A DNA stretch of 64,000 nt from Candidatus Tidjanibacter faecipullorum (GTDB lineage Bacteria > Bacteroidota > Bacteroidia > Bacteroidales > Rikenellaceae). The stretch spans positions 40,090-104,089 of the forward strand of contig DXCC01000015.1 of assembly GCA_019116245.1 (NCBI GenBank), read 5' to 3'. A program made the position numbers and the translations under genes. Every line of letters starts with the position of its first letter. Positions within the stretch are counted from its first letter, which is position 1. Below are positions 35,215 to 43,704 of this stretch, piece by piece. A model generated the notes under the pieces. That model worked only from the letters and a program-made list of their open reading frames with translations, searched no databases and was not told the DNA's origin.

Positions 35215-36216
35215 TTATTGGTTTTTCATTCCGTTTCCGGCGGTCTGTCCGCCGATGCGTTCATCGATCAGGTAGCGGTTGCGGTCGGTGGCGTTGCGGT
35301 TGATCAGCTCGCCGAGGAAGCCCGCCAGGAAGAGCAGCACGCCCAGTCCGACGGCCAGCAGGCAGAGGAAGAAGAGCGGCTGGTCGGTCACGGGACGGAA
35401 GGCCACTCCGGCCGCCTGCCGGTTGAGCTTCTGGGCGATGATGATGACGACGGCCACGGCACCGAAGAGGAACATCAGCGTACCCAGGCTGCCGAAGAAA
35501 TACATCGGACTGCGCCCGAAACGCGACAGGAACATCACGGTAATCAGATCGAGATACCCTTTCACGGCCCGCTCCCAGCCGAACTTGCTGTGGCCGTACT
35601 TGCGGGCGCGGTGATAGACCACCTTCTCGCCGATGCGGTCGAACCCGGCATTCTTGGCGAGAATCGGGATGTAGCGGTGCATCTCGCCATAGACCTCGAT
35701 GCTCTTGACCACCTTGGCACGGTAGGCCTTCAGTCCGCAGTTGAAGTCGTGGAGCCGGATGCCCGACATCAGGCGGGCCGTCGCGTTGAAGAGCTTGCTG
35801 GGCCAGCGCTTGCCGATCGGATCGTGGCGCTCCTTCTTCCAGCCCGACACCAGATCGTACCCCTCGTCGTGCACCATCCGGTAGAGGGCGGGAATCTCGT
35901 CGGGCGAATCCTGCAGGTCGGCGTCCATCGTGATGACCACCTCGCCGCGGGCCGCCTCGAAACCGCAGTAGAGCGCGGCGCTCTTGCCGTAGTTGCGGCG
36001 GAAGCTGATGCCCCGCACCGCCTCGTCGGCCGCCGCCAGCTGCCGTACCGTCTCCCACGAGCCGTCGCGGCTGCCGTCGTCCACAAAGATGAGTTCATAG
36101 GAAAACCGGTTGGCCGTCATTACGTTCCGGATCCACTCGGCCAGTTCGGGCAGCGACTCCCGCTCGTTGTACAGCGGGACGACGACGGATATGTCGATTC
36201 CACTCTCAGGCTGCAT
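35215..36216 (-). CDS. Family 2 glycosyltransferase with C-terminal membrane helices
   Basis: A 333-residue GT2 enzyme. It opens DISVVVPLYNERESLPELAE, has the acidic DXD-like ELIFVDDGSRDGSW and the metal-binding VITMDADLQDSPDEIP. The C-terminal part has two membrane helices (YFFGSLGTLMFLFGAVAVVII and LLAVGLGVLLFLAGFLGEL), as in DPM1/GtrB-type polyprenol sugar transferases. It probably transfers a sugar to a lipid carrier at the inner membrane. It overlaps the DUF4199 gene by 11 bp. Confidence 0.88.
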   Translation of the reverse strand: MQPESGIDISVVVPLYNERESLPELAEWIRNVMTANRFSYELIFVDDGSRDGSWETVRQLAAADEAVRGISFRRNYGKSAALYCGFEAARGEVVITMDADLQDSPDEIPALYRMVHDEGYDLVSGWKKERHDPIGKRWPSKLFNATARLMSGIRLHDFNCGLKAYRAKVVKSIEVYGEMHRYIPILAKNAGFDRIGEKVVYHRARKYGHSKFGWERAVKGYLDLITVMFLSRFGRSPMYFFGSLGTLMFLFGAVAVVIIIAQKLNRQAAGVAFRPVTDQPLFFLCLLAVGLGVLLFLAGFLGELINRNATDRNRYLIDERIGGQTAGNGMKNQ

Positions 36217-36769
36217 CGCCGTCGCGTTTGGGTTCGTCCTCCCCGGCGGGAGCGAACGGTTCGGGTTTGCGCTGGGCCACGGCGCTCGTGAAGAGGCCGA
36301 TCAGACCGCCCTGCACCAGATAGGTAATCACTCCGGCCACCACCAGCAGCAGCGGATTGAACATGGCCCGGTAGAGGCTGTCGTACGTGGTATCGAACTG
36401 ATCCTGGGTCAGCAGGCCCCGCATCTCGCCCATGATCGTATCAATCGACATGACCACCGCATCCCGCACCAGGAAGTTGTACATCAGCGCCGTAGCGACC
36501 CCCATGATCACGCCCGTAAAAAGCATCATCGCCATCACGAAGCCCATGCAGCGGTTGTAGGGGAAGCCGTCGCGCGCCGAAGCACGACCGGCCATGCGCC
36601 GCGTGAAGCCGTAGAGCAGCAGGGCAAAAACCAGAATCGACACCCACTCGATCCACGACCTCGGCGCCGCAAACGACAGCCGCACCAGTTGCAGGGAAGC
36701 GGTCACCAGACCGATGATGGAGCCGCCCTTCATCGCCTCCGTCCAGAACATTTTTTTCGTTATTTCCAT
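36206..36769 (-). CDS. DUF4199 family membrane protein
   Basis: From ATG 36769, 187 residues with four predicted membrane segments (SIIGLVTASLQLVRL, WVSILVFALLLYGF, GFVMAMMLFTGVIMGVATAL, LLLVVAGVITYLVQGGLIGL). The pattern is that of DUF4199, commonly upstream of a GT2 gene in Bacteroidetes, as here. A polysaccharide or membrane role is inferred from that linkage. The longer frame to 37072 overlaps rarA and is rejected; the -7 box at 36833 supports the short start. Confidence 0.75.
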   Translation of the reverse strand: MEITKKMFWTEAMKGGSIIGLVTASLQLVRLSFAAPRSWIEWVSILVFALLLYGFTRRMAGRASARDGFPYNRCMGFVMAMMLFTGVIMGVATALMYNFLVRDAVVMSIDTIMGEMRGLLTQDQFDTTYDSLYRAMFNPLLLVVAGVITYLVQGGLIGLFTSAVAQRKPEPFAPAGEDEPKRDGDAA

Positions 36770-36832
36770 AGCATTTTGCTGTTTTTCGTTTTGCAACGGC
36801 ACACCCTCCGCAGAGCCGGTGCGCGTAAAGGA

Positions 36833-36840
36833 CAAATATA
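36833..36840 (-). promoter_or_regulatory. -7 box of the DUF4199-GT2-DUF4293 operon
   Basis: Minus-strand TATATTTG, 63 bp upstream of ATG 36769. Confidence 0.5.
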
Positions 36841-36920
36841 CGCAAAGGAGGGCGCCGCGGCAAATGAAAATGCAGTTTTCGGCTGCGATGCCGCACTCCC
36901 GAGCCGCTCGCCGGCCAGGG

Positions 36921-38198
36921 TCAGTATTTGTACTTGCCCCGCCACAGGGCGGCCATGCGCCGCGCCAGTTCCGCCTCCTTGGGGTTGTCGGCGGGATCAT
37001 AAAAACGGTGGCCCTCCAGTCCGGCGGGCATGAACTCCTGTTCGACGAAATGGCCCTCAAAGTCGTGGGCATACTTGTAGTCCTTGCCGTAGTCCAGCTC
37101 CTTCATCAGTTTGGTGGGGGCGTTGCGGATGTGCAGCGGCACGGAGCGGTTGTTCGTGTCGTGCGCCACCCACGCCATCGCCTTGTTGATGGCCATATAG
37201 GCCGAATTGCTCTTGGGGCTGGTTGCCAGATAGATGGTCGCCTCGGCTAGCGGAATGCGCGCTTCGGGCATACCCACCTTGTGAACCGTGTCAAAACAGG
37301 CGTTGGCCAGCAGCAGGCCGTTCGGGTTGGCCAGTCCGACATCCTCCGAAGCCAGAATCACGAGCCGCCGCGCAATAAATTTGGGATCCTCCCCCGCACT
37401 GAGCATCCGCGCCAGGTAGTAGATCGCCGCATTGGGGTCACTGCCGCGCACACTCTTGATGAAGGCCGAGATGATGTCGTAGTGCATCTCGCCGTTCTTG
37501 TCGTAGGTGGCAATGTTCTGCTGCAGCGCGTCGGTCACCGTGCGGTCGTCGATCACCAGATCGCCCTCGGTGGCGCCGGCCACGATATCGAGAATATTGA
37601 GCAGCTTCCGTGCATCGCCCCCGGCAAAGCTGAAAAGGGCGTTCGTCTCGCGCACCTCGATGTGCCGCTGGCGCAGTTCGGTGTCGGTGGTCAGCGCCCG
37701 GTCCAACAGCTCCTGCAGCTGGGCGTCGTCCATCGCCCGCAGCACATAGACCTGACAGCGCGAGAGCAGCGGCGAAATCACCTCGAAGGAGGGGTTCTCG
37801 GTCGTGGCGCCGATCAGCGTGATGTCGCCCTGCTCGACGGCCCCCAGCAGGGAATCCTGCTGCGCCTTGTTGAAGCGGTGGATCTCGTCGATGAAGAGAA
37901 AGGGGGCCGGCGTGTTGAAGAACTTCTGCTTGCGCGCCTGCTCGATCACCTCGCGCACATCCTTCACGCCCGACGTAACGGCCGAGAGGGTGAACATGCG
38001 CCGGTCGAGCGCCGTGGCCACCAGCCGGGCAAGGGTCGTCTTGCCCACCCCGGGCGGACCCCACAGGATGAACGAGGGGACGTTGCCCGTCTCCAGAAAC
38101 CGGCGGAACACTCCGTCGGGCCCCACCAGATGCTCCTGACCGATATATTCGTCGAGGGTGTGGGGACGCAGCCTTTCGGCAAGCGGCATGTTGGACAT
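36921..38198 (-). CDS. rarA: Replication-associated recombination protein A (AAA ATPase)
   Basis: A 425-residue ATPase of the RarA/MgsA/WRNIP1 family that acts at stalled replication forks. It begins MSNMPLAERLRPHTLDEYIG, has Walker A GPPGVGKT (residues 47-54), Walker B LFIDEIHRFNKAQQD and sensor region GATTENPSFEV. The C-terminal half (GSDPNAAIYYLARMLSAGEDP) is the tetramerisation domain. Length is normal. It has its own -7 box at 38227. Confidence 0.93.
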   Translation of the reverse strand: MSNMPLAERLRPHTLDEYIGQEHLVGPDGVFRRFLETGNVPSFILWGPPGVGKTTLARLVATALDRRMFTLSAVTSGVKDVREVIEQARKQKFFNTPAPFLFIDEIHRFNKAQQDSLLGAVEQGDITLIGATTENPSFEVISPLLSRCQVYVLRAMDDAQLQELLDRALTTDTELRQRHIEVRETNALFSFAGGDARKLLNILDIVAGATEGDLVIDDRTVTDALQQNIATYDKNGEMHYDIISAFIKSVRGSDPNAAIYYLARMLSAGEDPKFIARRLVILASEDVGLANPNGLLLANACFDTVHKVGMPEARIPLAEATIYLATSPKSNSAYMAINKAMAWVAHDTNNRSVPLHIRNAPTKLMKELDYGKDYKYAHDFEGHFVEQEFMPAGLEGHRFYDPADNPKEAELARRMAALWRGKYKY

Positions 38199-38226
38199 AG
38201 CTTCGTTACGTTTTGACTTTACCCGA

Positions 38227-38234
38227 CAAAATTA
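38227..38234 (-). promoter_or_regulatory. -7 box of rarA
   Basis: Minus-strand TAATTTTG, 28 bp before the rarA ATG. The rest of 38199-38461 contains no gene I can support. Confidence 0.55.
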
Positions 38235-38461
38235 ACGATTTTTTCCCGTACGGGAAGGCGCCCGCTCCGGGGCCAGAGCCAGGGTCCGAAAAACCGCCCG
38301 ACGGCACAATATCACTCCCGCAGGGCGCGTTCTACCCTTACAAAACCGAAAAAAGCCGGATCAACCGAATGCCTATGCCGAAACTCGCCGCTATGATTTA
38401 GGGGACGCGCGGTCCGCCGCCCGTCTCCCCGCCAACGAACAACAACATCATATCGGATACT

Positions 38462-39934
38462 ATGAACAGAAAATGGATTTTTGCAGGTCTGATCGTCGTG
38501 GCTGTCCTCTTCGGCAGCGGCGTCGCCCTGCTGACAACCAACAGCCTCCGCCCGGCCGATGAGCCGCGCACGCAGAAGCGGATCGCCTCGATCGAAACGG
38601 ATCCGGCCGCTCACTTCACCTCGTATGAACCCCAGAACTATCCCGACCTGACCTACGCGGCCGAAAACGCGGTCAATGCGGTAGTCAACATCGAAGTCAC
38701 CCAGGAGGTGGAGATGCGGAGCGTCGATCCCTTCCTGGAGCTCTTCGGCATTCCCCAGGGCTACTCGCGGGGCGGCATGGCACCGCGTGAGGTCAAGGCA
38801 GGCGGTTCGGGCGTCATCATCTCGCAGGACGGCTATATCGTCACCAACCACCACGTCATCAACAACGCCACCAAGGTAAAGGTCAAACTCTACGACGGAC
38901 GCACGTTCGACGCCGAGGTGGTCGGTTCCGATCCCACGACGGAGGTGGCCCTGATCAAGATCGACGGACACAACCTCCCCACGCTGGCCTTCGGCGACTC
39001 AGATGCCCTGCGGCTGGGCGAATGGGTGCTGGCCATCGGTAGCCCCTTCGACCTGCAGTCGACCATCACGGCGGGCATCGTCAGCGCCAAGTCGCGCAAC
39101 CTGGGCGCCATTCCGAACCAGTACCGGGTCGAGTCGTTCATCCAGACCGATGCGGCCGTCAATCCGGGCAACTCGGGCGGCGCACTGGTCAACACGCGCG
39201 GTGAGCTGGTGGGCATCAACACGCTCATCAAGAGCCAGACGGGCACCTACATGGGCTACTCCTTCGCCATCCCCAGCGCGATCGTGAAGAAAGTGGTCCT
39301 CGACCTCAAGGAGTACGGTGTGGTACAACGCGCCCTGCTGGGCGTAGCCTACCAGGAGATCAACGAGGAGTTCATCGAACGCTTCGGCGATGAATACGGC
39401 ATCAAGGAGCCCGGAGGTGTCTATGTGGCCGAGGTACAGCAGGGCGGCGCCGCCCAGGCAGCCGGCATCCGCCGCGGCGACATCATCACCGCCATCGACG
39501 GCACGACCGTCAACCGGGCCGCCAACCTCGCCGAACTGATGTCGCGCTACCGCCCGAACGACAAGATCACCGTTTCGGTAAAAAGAGACGGCAAAGTGAA
39601 ACAATTCGAGGTGGTTTTGCGTAATACTGCTGGTAAAGCAGAATTGCTTCCCCGCGACTACACGGCCGTGGCCGACGAGCTGGGAGGCAGCTTCACCGAG
39701 ATCAGCGAGAAGACCCGCCGCGGGCTGAGAATCGACGGCGGCATTCAGGTCGCCCGCATCGAGCAGGGCGGCGTGCTGGCCCAGGCCCGGGTACGCGAAG
39801 GGTTCGTCATCACCCACATCAACGGCAAGGCGATCTCCTCGGTACGCGACCTCGACCGGATCGAGGGCCCCGTACGGAACATCGACGGAGTCTATCCGAA
39901 CGGCCGCGCCATCAGTTACTCGCTGATCCGATAA
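38462..39934 (+). CDS. htrA: HtrA/DegP-family serine protease with PDZ domains
   Basis: A 490-residue periplasmic protease. After an N-terminal membrane/signal segment (MNRKWIFAGLIVVAVLFGSG) comes a trypsin-like domain with His131 (TNHHVI) and Ser238 (NPGNSGGAL). The usual catalytic Asp (S/T-D-x-A) reads DPTTEVALIKI, so residue 161 is Glu. PDZ domains follow (AQAAGIRRGDIITAIDGTTV and LAQARVREGFVITHINGKAI). It acts in envelope protein quality control. The Glu substitution is noted separately; activity cannot be judged from sequence. It is followed by rpoD after 132 bp. Confidence 0.9.
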   Translation: MNRKWIFAGLIVVAVLFGSGVALLTTNSLRPADEPRTQKRIASIETDPAAHFTSYEPQNYPDLTYAAENAVNAVVNIEVTQEVEMRSVDPFLELFGIPQGYSRGGMAPREVKAGGSGVIISQDGYIVTNHHVINNATKVKVKLYDGRTFDAEVVGSDPTTEVALIKIDGHNLPTLAFGDSDALRLGEWVLAIGSPFDLQSTITAGIVSAKSRNLGAIPNQYRVESFIQTDAAVNPGNSGGALVNTRGELVGINTLIKSQTGTYMGYSFAIPSAIVKKVVLDLKEYGVVQRALLGVAYQEINEEFIERFGDEYGIKEPGGVYVAEVQQGGAAQAAGIRRGDIITAIDGTTVNRAANLAELMSRYRPNDKITVSVKRDGKVKQFEVVLRNTAGKAELLPRDYTAVADELGGSFTEISEKTRRGLRIDGGIQVARIEQGGVLAQARVREGFVITHINGKAISSVRDLDRIEGPVRNIDGVYPNGRAISYSLIR

Positions 39935-40066
39935 CACGGCATCGACCTCACTACGGAACGAAGCCCGGCCTGCGCAGCGCCATTTCCCTGCGAGGCCGGT
40001 TTCGTTTTCCCGAAGCGCAGGCACGGCCCGCCGAAGAGGAACAACAAAAGAAAGGAAACAGATAGC

Positions 40067-40927
40067 ATGAGGCAATTAAAGATCACAAAATCGATCACGA
40101 ACCGTGAGAGCGCATCGCTCGACAAATACCTCCAGGAGATCGGCAAGGAAGACCTGATCACCGTCGAGGAGGAGGTGGAGCTTGCCCAGCGCATCAAGAA
40201 GGGCGACCAGGAAGCGCTCGAAAAACTGACGAAAGCCAACCTGCGTTTCGTCGTTTCGGTGGCCAAACAGTACCAGAATCAGGGCCTGAGCCTCCCCGAC
40301 CTGATCAACGAGGGCAACCTTGGCCTGATCAAGGCGGCCGAGAAGTTCGACGAGACGCGCGGTTTCAAATTCATCTCCTACGCCGTGTGGTGGATCCGTC
40401 AGTCGATTCTGCAGGCGCTGGCCGAGCAGTCGCGTATCGTACGTCTGCCCCTCAACCAGGTCGGATCGCTCAACAAGATCAACAAGGCCTTTGCCCGTTT
40501 CGAGCAGGAGAACGAGCGCACCCCCTCACCCGAGGAGCTGGCCAACGTGCTCGACATCCCGAAGGAGAAGGTGTCCGACACGCTGCGTGTTTCGGGCCGC
40601 CACGTCTCGGTGGACGCCCCCTTCTCGGACGGCGAGGACAACAACCTGCTCGACGTGCTGGTGAACACCGATTCGCCCAACGCCGACCGGGGCCTCATCA
40701 ACGAATCGCTCTCCACCGAGGTGGAGCGCGCGCTGGCCACGCTGACCGACCGCGAGCGTGACATCATCCGCTACTTCTTCGGCATCGGCTGCCCCGAAAT
40801 GACCCTCGAGGAGATCGGTGAGAAGTTCGGACTGACCCGCGAACGCGTACGCCAGATCAAGGAGAAGGCCATCCGCCGCCTGCGTCACAGCTCGCGCAAC
40901 AAATTCTTGAAATCCTACCTGGGTTAG
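40067..40927 (+). CDS. rpoD: Primary sigma factor (RpoD-like, Bacteroidetes type)
   Basis: A 286-residue sigma-70 factor. It begins [20 protein letters not shown] and has region 1.2-2 ([20 protein letters not shown], then [20 protein letters not shown]), region 3 and the region 4 helix-turn-helix ([26 protein letters not shown]). Bacteroidetes primary sigma factors are short, lacking the long region 1.1, exactly as here. It recognises the TTTG/TAnnTTTG promoters seen throughout the window. A strong terminator follows. Confidence 0.95.
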   Translation: MRQLKITKSITNRESASLDKYLQEIGKEDLITVEEEVELAQRIKKGDQEALEKLTKANLRFVVSVAKQYQNQGLSLPDLINEGNLGLIKAAEKFDETRGFKFISYAVWWIRQSILQALAEQSRIVRLPLNQVGSLNKINKAFARFEQENERTPSPEELANVLDIPKEKVSDTLRVSGRHVSVDAPFSDGEDNNLLDVLVNTDSPNADRGLINESLSTEVERALATLTDRERDIIRYFFGIGCPEMTLEEIGEKFGLTRERVRQIKEKAIRRLRHSSRNKFLKSYLG

Positions 40928-40952
40928 GCGTCCGGCCCGGCTCTTCCGCAAC

Positions 40953-40991
40953 AAGGGAAATGCCCCGCACAGAGGGGTGTTTCCCTTTTTT
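40953..40991 (+). terminator. rpoD terminator
   Basis: AAGGGAAA...CCCC / GGGG...TTTCCCTT stem (40953-40987) followed by T-run. Confidence 0.8.
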
Positions 40992-41060
40992 CGTCTCCGC
41001 CCGTACGCTGCCCCGGAGCGAAAAGGCGGCTGGCGCAACGCACCGTCACGGTGCAATGCT

Positions 41061-41068
41061 TATCTTTG
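41061..41068 (+). promoter_or_regulatory. -7 box of the DMT protein gene
   Basis: TATCTTTG, 25 bp before ATG 41094. Confidence 0.6.
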
Positions 41069-41093
41069 CGCCGCAAAACCAAACATCGCATTC

Positions 41094-41462
41094 ATGAGAG
41101 GACTTTATACCGTTCTGCTGCTACTCTGTTCCAACGCCTTCATGACCGTCGCCTGGTACGGCCACTTGAAATTCAACGAGATGCGAACCGGCAATCCGCT
41201 GCCGCTCTTCGTTGTCATTCTGATGAGCTGGGGCATCGCCTTCTTCGAATACTGCTGCCAGGTGCCGGCCAACCGCATCGGCTTCATCGACAACGGAGGC
41301 CCCTTCTCGCTCTTCCAGCTGAAGGTGATCCAGGAGGTGGTTTCGCTGGCCGTCTTCACGGTCTTCGCCCTGCTGGTCTTCAAAAACGAAACGTTGCGCT
41401 GGAACCATCTGGCGGCTTTCATCTGCCTGATCCTCGCCGTCTACTTCGTCTTCAAGAAGTAA
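41094..41462 (+). CDS. DMT-type small membrane protein (DUF486)
   Basis: A 122-residue protein with four hydrophobic helices (LYTVLLLLCSNAFMTVAWYG, FVVILMSWGIAFFEYCCQ, EVVSLAVFTVFALLVF, FICLILAVYFVF). NRIGFIDNGGPFSLFQLKVIQEVVSL is the DUF486 signature, a family related to drug/metabolite transporters. Substrate unknown. The -7 box at 41061 supports the ATG at 41094. Confidence 0.8.
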   Translation: MRGLYTVLLLLCSNAFMTVAWYGHLKFNEMRTGNPLPLFVVILMSWGIAFFEYCCQVPANRIGFIDNGGPFSLFQLKVIQEVVSLAVFTVFALLVFKNETLRWNHLAAFICLILAVYFVFKK

Positions 41463-41484
41463 GGAGGATCCGTTTCCACCCCCA

Positions 41485-41521
41485 GGCGGAACCCGACCCC
41501 GTTGGCCGGTTCCGCCTTTTT
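41485..41521 (+). terminator. Terminator after the DUF486 gene
   Basis: AGGCGGAACC (41485-41494) pairs with GGTTCCGCCT (41509-41518), then TTT. Confidence 0.75.
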
Positions 41522-41524
41522 GCA

Positions 41525-41532
41525 TATATTTG
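41525..41532 (+). promoter_or_regulatory. -7 box of the MBL-fold hydrolase gene
   Basis: TATATTTG, with TTGG at 41503-41506 18 bp upstream as a possible -33 element; ATG at 41560. Confidence 0.6.
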
Positions 41533-41559
41533 TCCATGCACCATTAAACCATTACCATC

Positions 41560-42237
41560 ATGACTGCAACTGACACCCTGATGACCAAAAACGGTCACGA
41601 ACTGCATATCGGATTTCTCGGTCACGGCAGCCTGCGCTTCGACTGCCTGGGCCGCACGCTCTACATCGACCCCGTCGCCATGTTTGCCGACTACACGGAC
41701 GCCCCGAAGGCCGATCTGATTCTGGTAACCCACCACCACGACGACCATTGCGACCCGGCGCTGATCAAACAGCTGCTGAAACCCGACGGTGAGGTGATCT
41801 CCACCGAGACGGTGGTCGGCCAGCTCGGCTACGGCACCCCGATGCACAACGGCGAGGTGCGCCGCATCGACGACCTGCTCACCATCGAGGCGATTCCGGC
41901 CTACAACACCACCGCCGGACGCGACTGCTTCCACCCCCACACGGGACGTGACAACGGCTACCTGCTGACGCTCGACGGCGTACGTATCTATGTCTCCGGC
42001 GACAGCGAGCCCACGCCCGAGATGCTGGCGCTGCGCGACCTGGACGTTGTCTTCCTGCCCGTCAACCAGCCCTACACGATGACGGTGGATCAGGCCGTCG
42101 CCACGGTACGCGCCCTGCATCCGGCCCTCTTCTATCCCTACCATACGGGCCAGACGGATTTCGTGACCGATCTGGAACAGCTGGCCGACCGGCTGAACGG
42201 CAGCGGCACGGAGGTGCGCATCCGGCCGATGGCATAA
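41560..42237 (+). CDS. MBL-fold metallo-hydrolase (UlaG/UPF0173-like)
   Basis: A 225-residue metallo-beta-lactamase-fold protein. The HxHxDH metal motif appears as VTHHHDDHCDP, followed by Asp in YVSGDSEPT and His in YPYHTGQT. It begins HELHIGFLGHGSLRFDC. The fold fits the UPF0173 / L-ascorbate-lactonase-like group, but no substrate is known. It is followed by a perfect bidirectional terminator. Confidence 0.85.
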   Translation: MTATDTLMTKNGHELHIGFLGHGSLRFDCLGRTLYIDPVAMFADYTDAPKADLILVTHHHDDHCDPALIKQLLKPDGEVISTETVVGQLGYGTPMHNGEVRRIDDLLTIEAIPAYNTTAGRDCFHPHTGRDNGYLLTLDGVRIYVSGDSEPTPEMLALRDLDVVFLPVNQPYTMTVDQAVATVRALHPALFYPYHTGQTDFVTDLEQLADRLNGSGTEVRIRPMA

Positions 42238-42257
42238 CGCACGGGACCCTGCAACAC

Positions 42258-42294
42258 GACAAGGGGAGGTATTCTCGGAATACCTCCCCTTGTC
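42258..42294. terminator. Bidirectional terminator between the MBL hydrolase and radA genes
   Basis: 17-bp perfect stem, 42258-42274 with 42278-42294, and a 3-base loop. Confidence 0.85.
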
Positions 42295-42312
42295 ATATCC
42301 ATGCCGGGCGCC

Positions 42313-43692
42313 TCACTCCGCGTCCCGTCCCGCTCCGAAGATGACGGGCGGCAACTGGTCGATGCGGCCGATGCGGATCACCTCCACCCCCTTGGGCAGC
42401 GGCGAGGCGTCCTTATAATAGGAGGAAACGACAATCCGCCCGAAGCCGAGCCGGGCCGCCTCCAGAATGCGCTGATAGGTACGGGGAGCGGGACGCACCT
42501 CGCCCGAGAGGCCGATTTCGCCCGCGCAGCAGATGCCGTTCGCCAGCGGCCGGTCGAAATAGGAGGAGATGACCGCAGCCATCACCGCCAGGTCGAGTCC
42601 CGTGTCGGAGACCTTGAAGCCGCCCGCAAAGTTCAGGAAAACATCCTTCTGGTACATTTTCAGTCCGACCCGCTTCTCCAGCACGGCCAGCAACATGTTC
42701 AGCCGCTTGAGGTCGAATCCCGTCGCCGAACGCTGGGGCGTACCGTAGGCGGCATTGCTCACGAGCGACTGCACCTCGATCAGATAGGGCCGGATGCCAT
42801 CCGCCGCCGCCCCGACGGCAATGCCGCTGAGCGGTTCGTCGTAATGGGTCAGCAGAATCTCGGAGGGGTTGTCAACCTCCGCCAGACCGTCGCCGCGCAT
42901 CTCGAAGACGCCGATCTCGTAGGTGGCGCCGAAGCGGTTCTTGTTGCCGCGCAGGATGCGGTAGACGTTGTTGCCGTCCCCTTCGAACTGCAACACCACA
43001 TCCACAATGTGCTCCAGCACCTTCGGGCCCGCAATGGTGCCGTCCTTGGTGATGTGGCCGATCAGCAGGATGGAGGTACCCGTCGTCTTGGCATACTTGA
43101 GCAGCATGGCGGCACATTCGCGGATCTGCGATACGCTGCCGGGCGAAGATTCGATCGCCTGGCTGTAGATCGTCTGAATGGAGTCGATCACCAGCAGGTT
43201 GGGGCGCACCGCCTCCGCCTGGCGGATGATGTCGTCGAGCAGCGTCTCGGAGTAGATCAGACACTCGCCGTCGCCGCCGGGCAGCCGGTTGGCGCGCATC
43301 TTGATCTGCTGGGGCGACTCCTCGCCCGACACGTAGAGCGTCTTCAGTCCGTTGCTGCCGAGGGCCAGCTGCAGGGCAAGCGTCGATTTGCCGATGCCCG
43401 GTTCGCCGCCCAGCAGCACGAGCGACCCCTTCACCATGCCGCCGCCCAGTACCCGGTTGACCTCCGCCGATCCCAGATCGAGCCGGCGGTGGGTCACCTC
43501 CTCGATCTCGCCGACCGGCACGGGGCGCGACGAGGCCCGCCCGTAGGCCACCGGCATACGCTCCTCCTCGCCGCGGCTGACCACCTCCTCGGTGAAGGTG
43601 TTCCACTCGCCGCAGGCAGGACATTTGCCCAGCCACTTGGGGGCCTCATAGCCGCAGGCCGAACAGAAATAGGCTTTCTTGACTTTCGCCAT
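42313..43692 (-). CDS. radA: DNA repair protein RadA/Sms
   Basis: A 459-residue protein. An N-terminal C4 zinc finger (CSACGYEAPKWLGKCPACGEW) is followed by a RecA-like ATPase core (LLGGEPGIGKSTLA) and the diagnostic RGNKNRFG motif. A C-terminal Lon-like domain ends near LPPVIFGAG. It processes branched recombination intermediates. It is the last gene of a leftward operon and starts 12 bp after rseP. Confidence 0.95.
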   Translation of the reverse strand: MAKVKKAYFCSACGYEAPKWLGKCPACGEWNTFTEEVVSRGEEERMPVAYGRASSRPVPVGEIEEVTHRRLDLGSAEVNRVLGGGMVKGSLVLLGGEPGIGKSTLALQLALGSNGLKTLYVSGEESPQQIKMRANRLPGGDGECLIYSETLLDDIIRQAEAVRPNLLVIDSIQTIYSQAIESSPGSVSQIRECAAMLLKYAKTTGTSILLIGHITKDGTIAGPKVLEHIVDVVLQFEGDGNNVYRILRGNKNRFGATYEIGVFEMRGDGLAEVDNPSEILLTHYDEPLSGIAVGAAADGIRPYLIEVQSLVSNAAYGTPQRSATGFDLKRLNMLLAVLEKRVGLKMYQKDVFLNFAGGFKVSDTGLDLAVMAAVISSYFDRPLANGICCAGEIGLSGEVRPAPRTYQRILEAARLGFGRIVVSSYYKDASPLPKGVEVIRIGRIDQLPPVIFGAGRDAE

Positions 43693-43704
43693 GGCGTGTA
43701 CAGT

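Noticed and set aside
38213..38401. A 62-residue plus-strand frame between rarA and htrA
   Set aside because: It starts over the rarA promoter and has proline-rich, non-coding-like composition.
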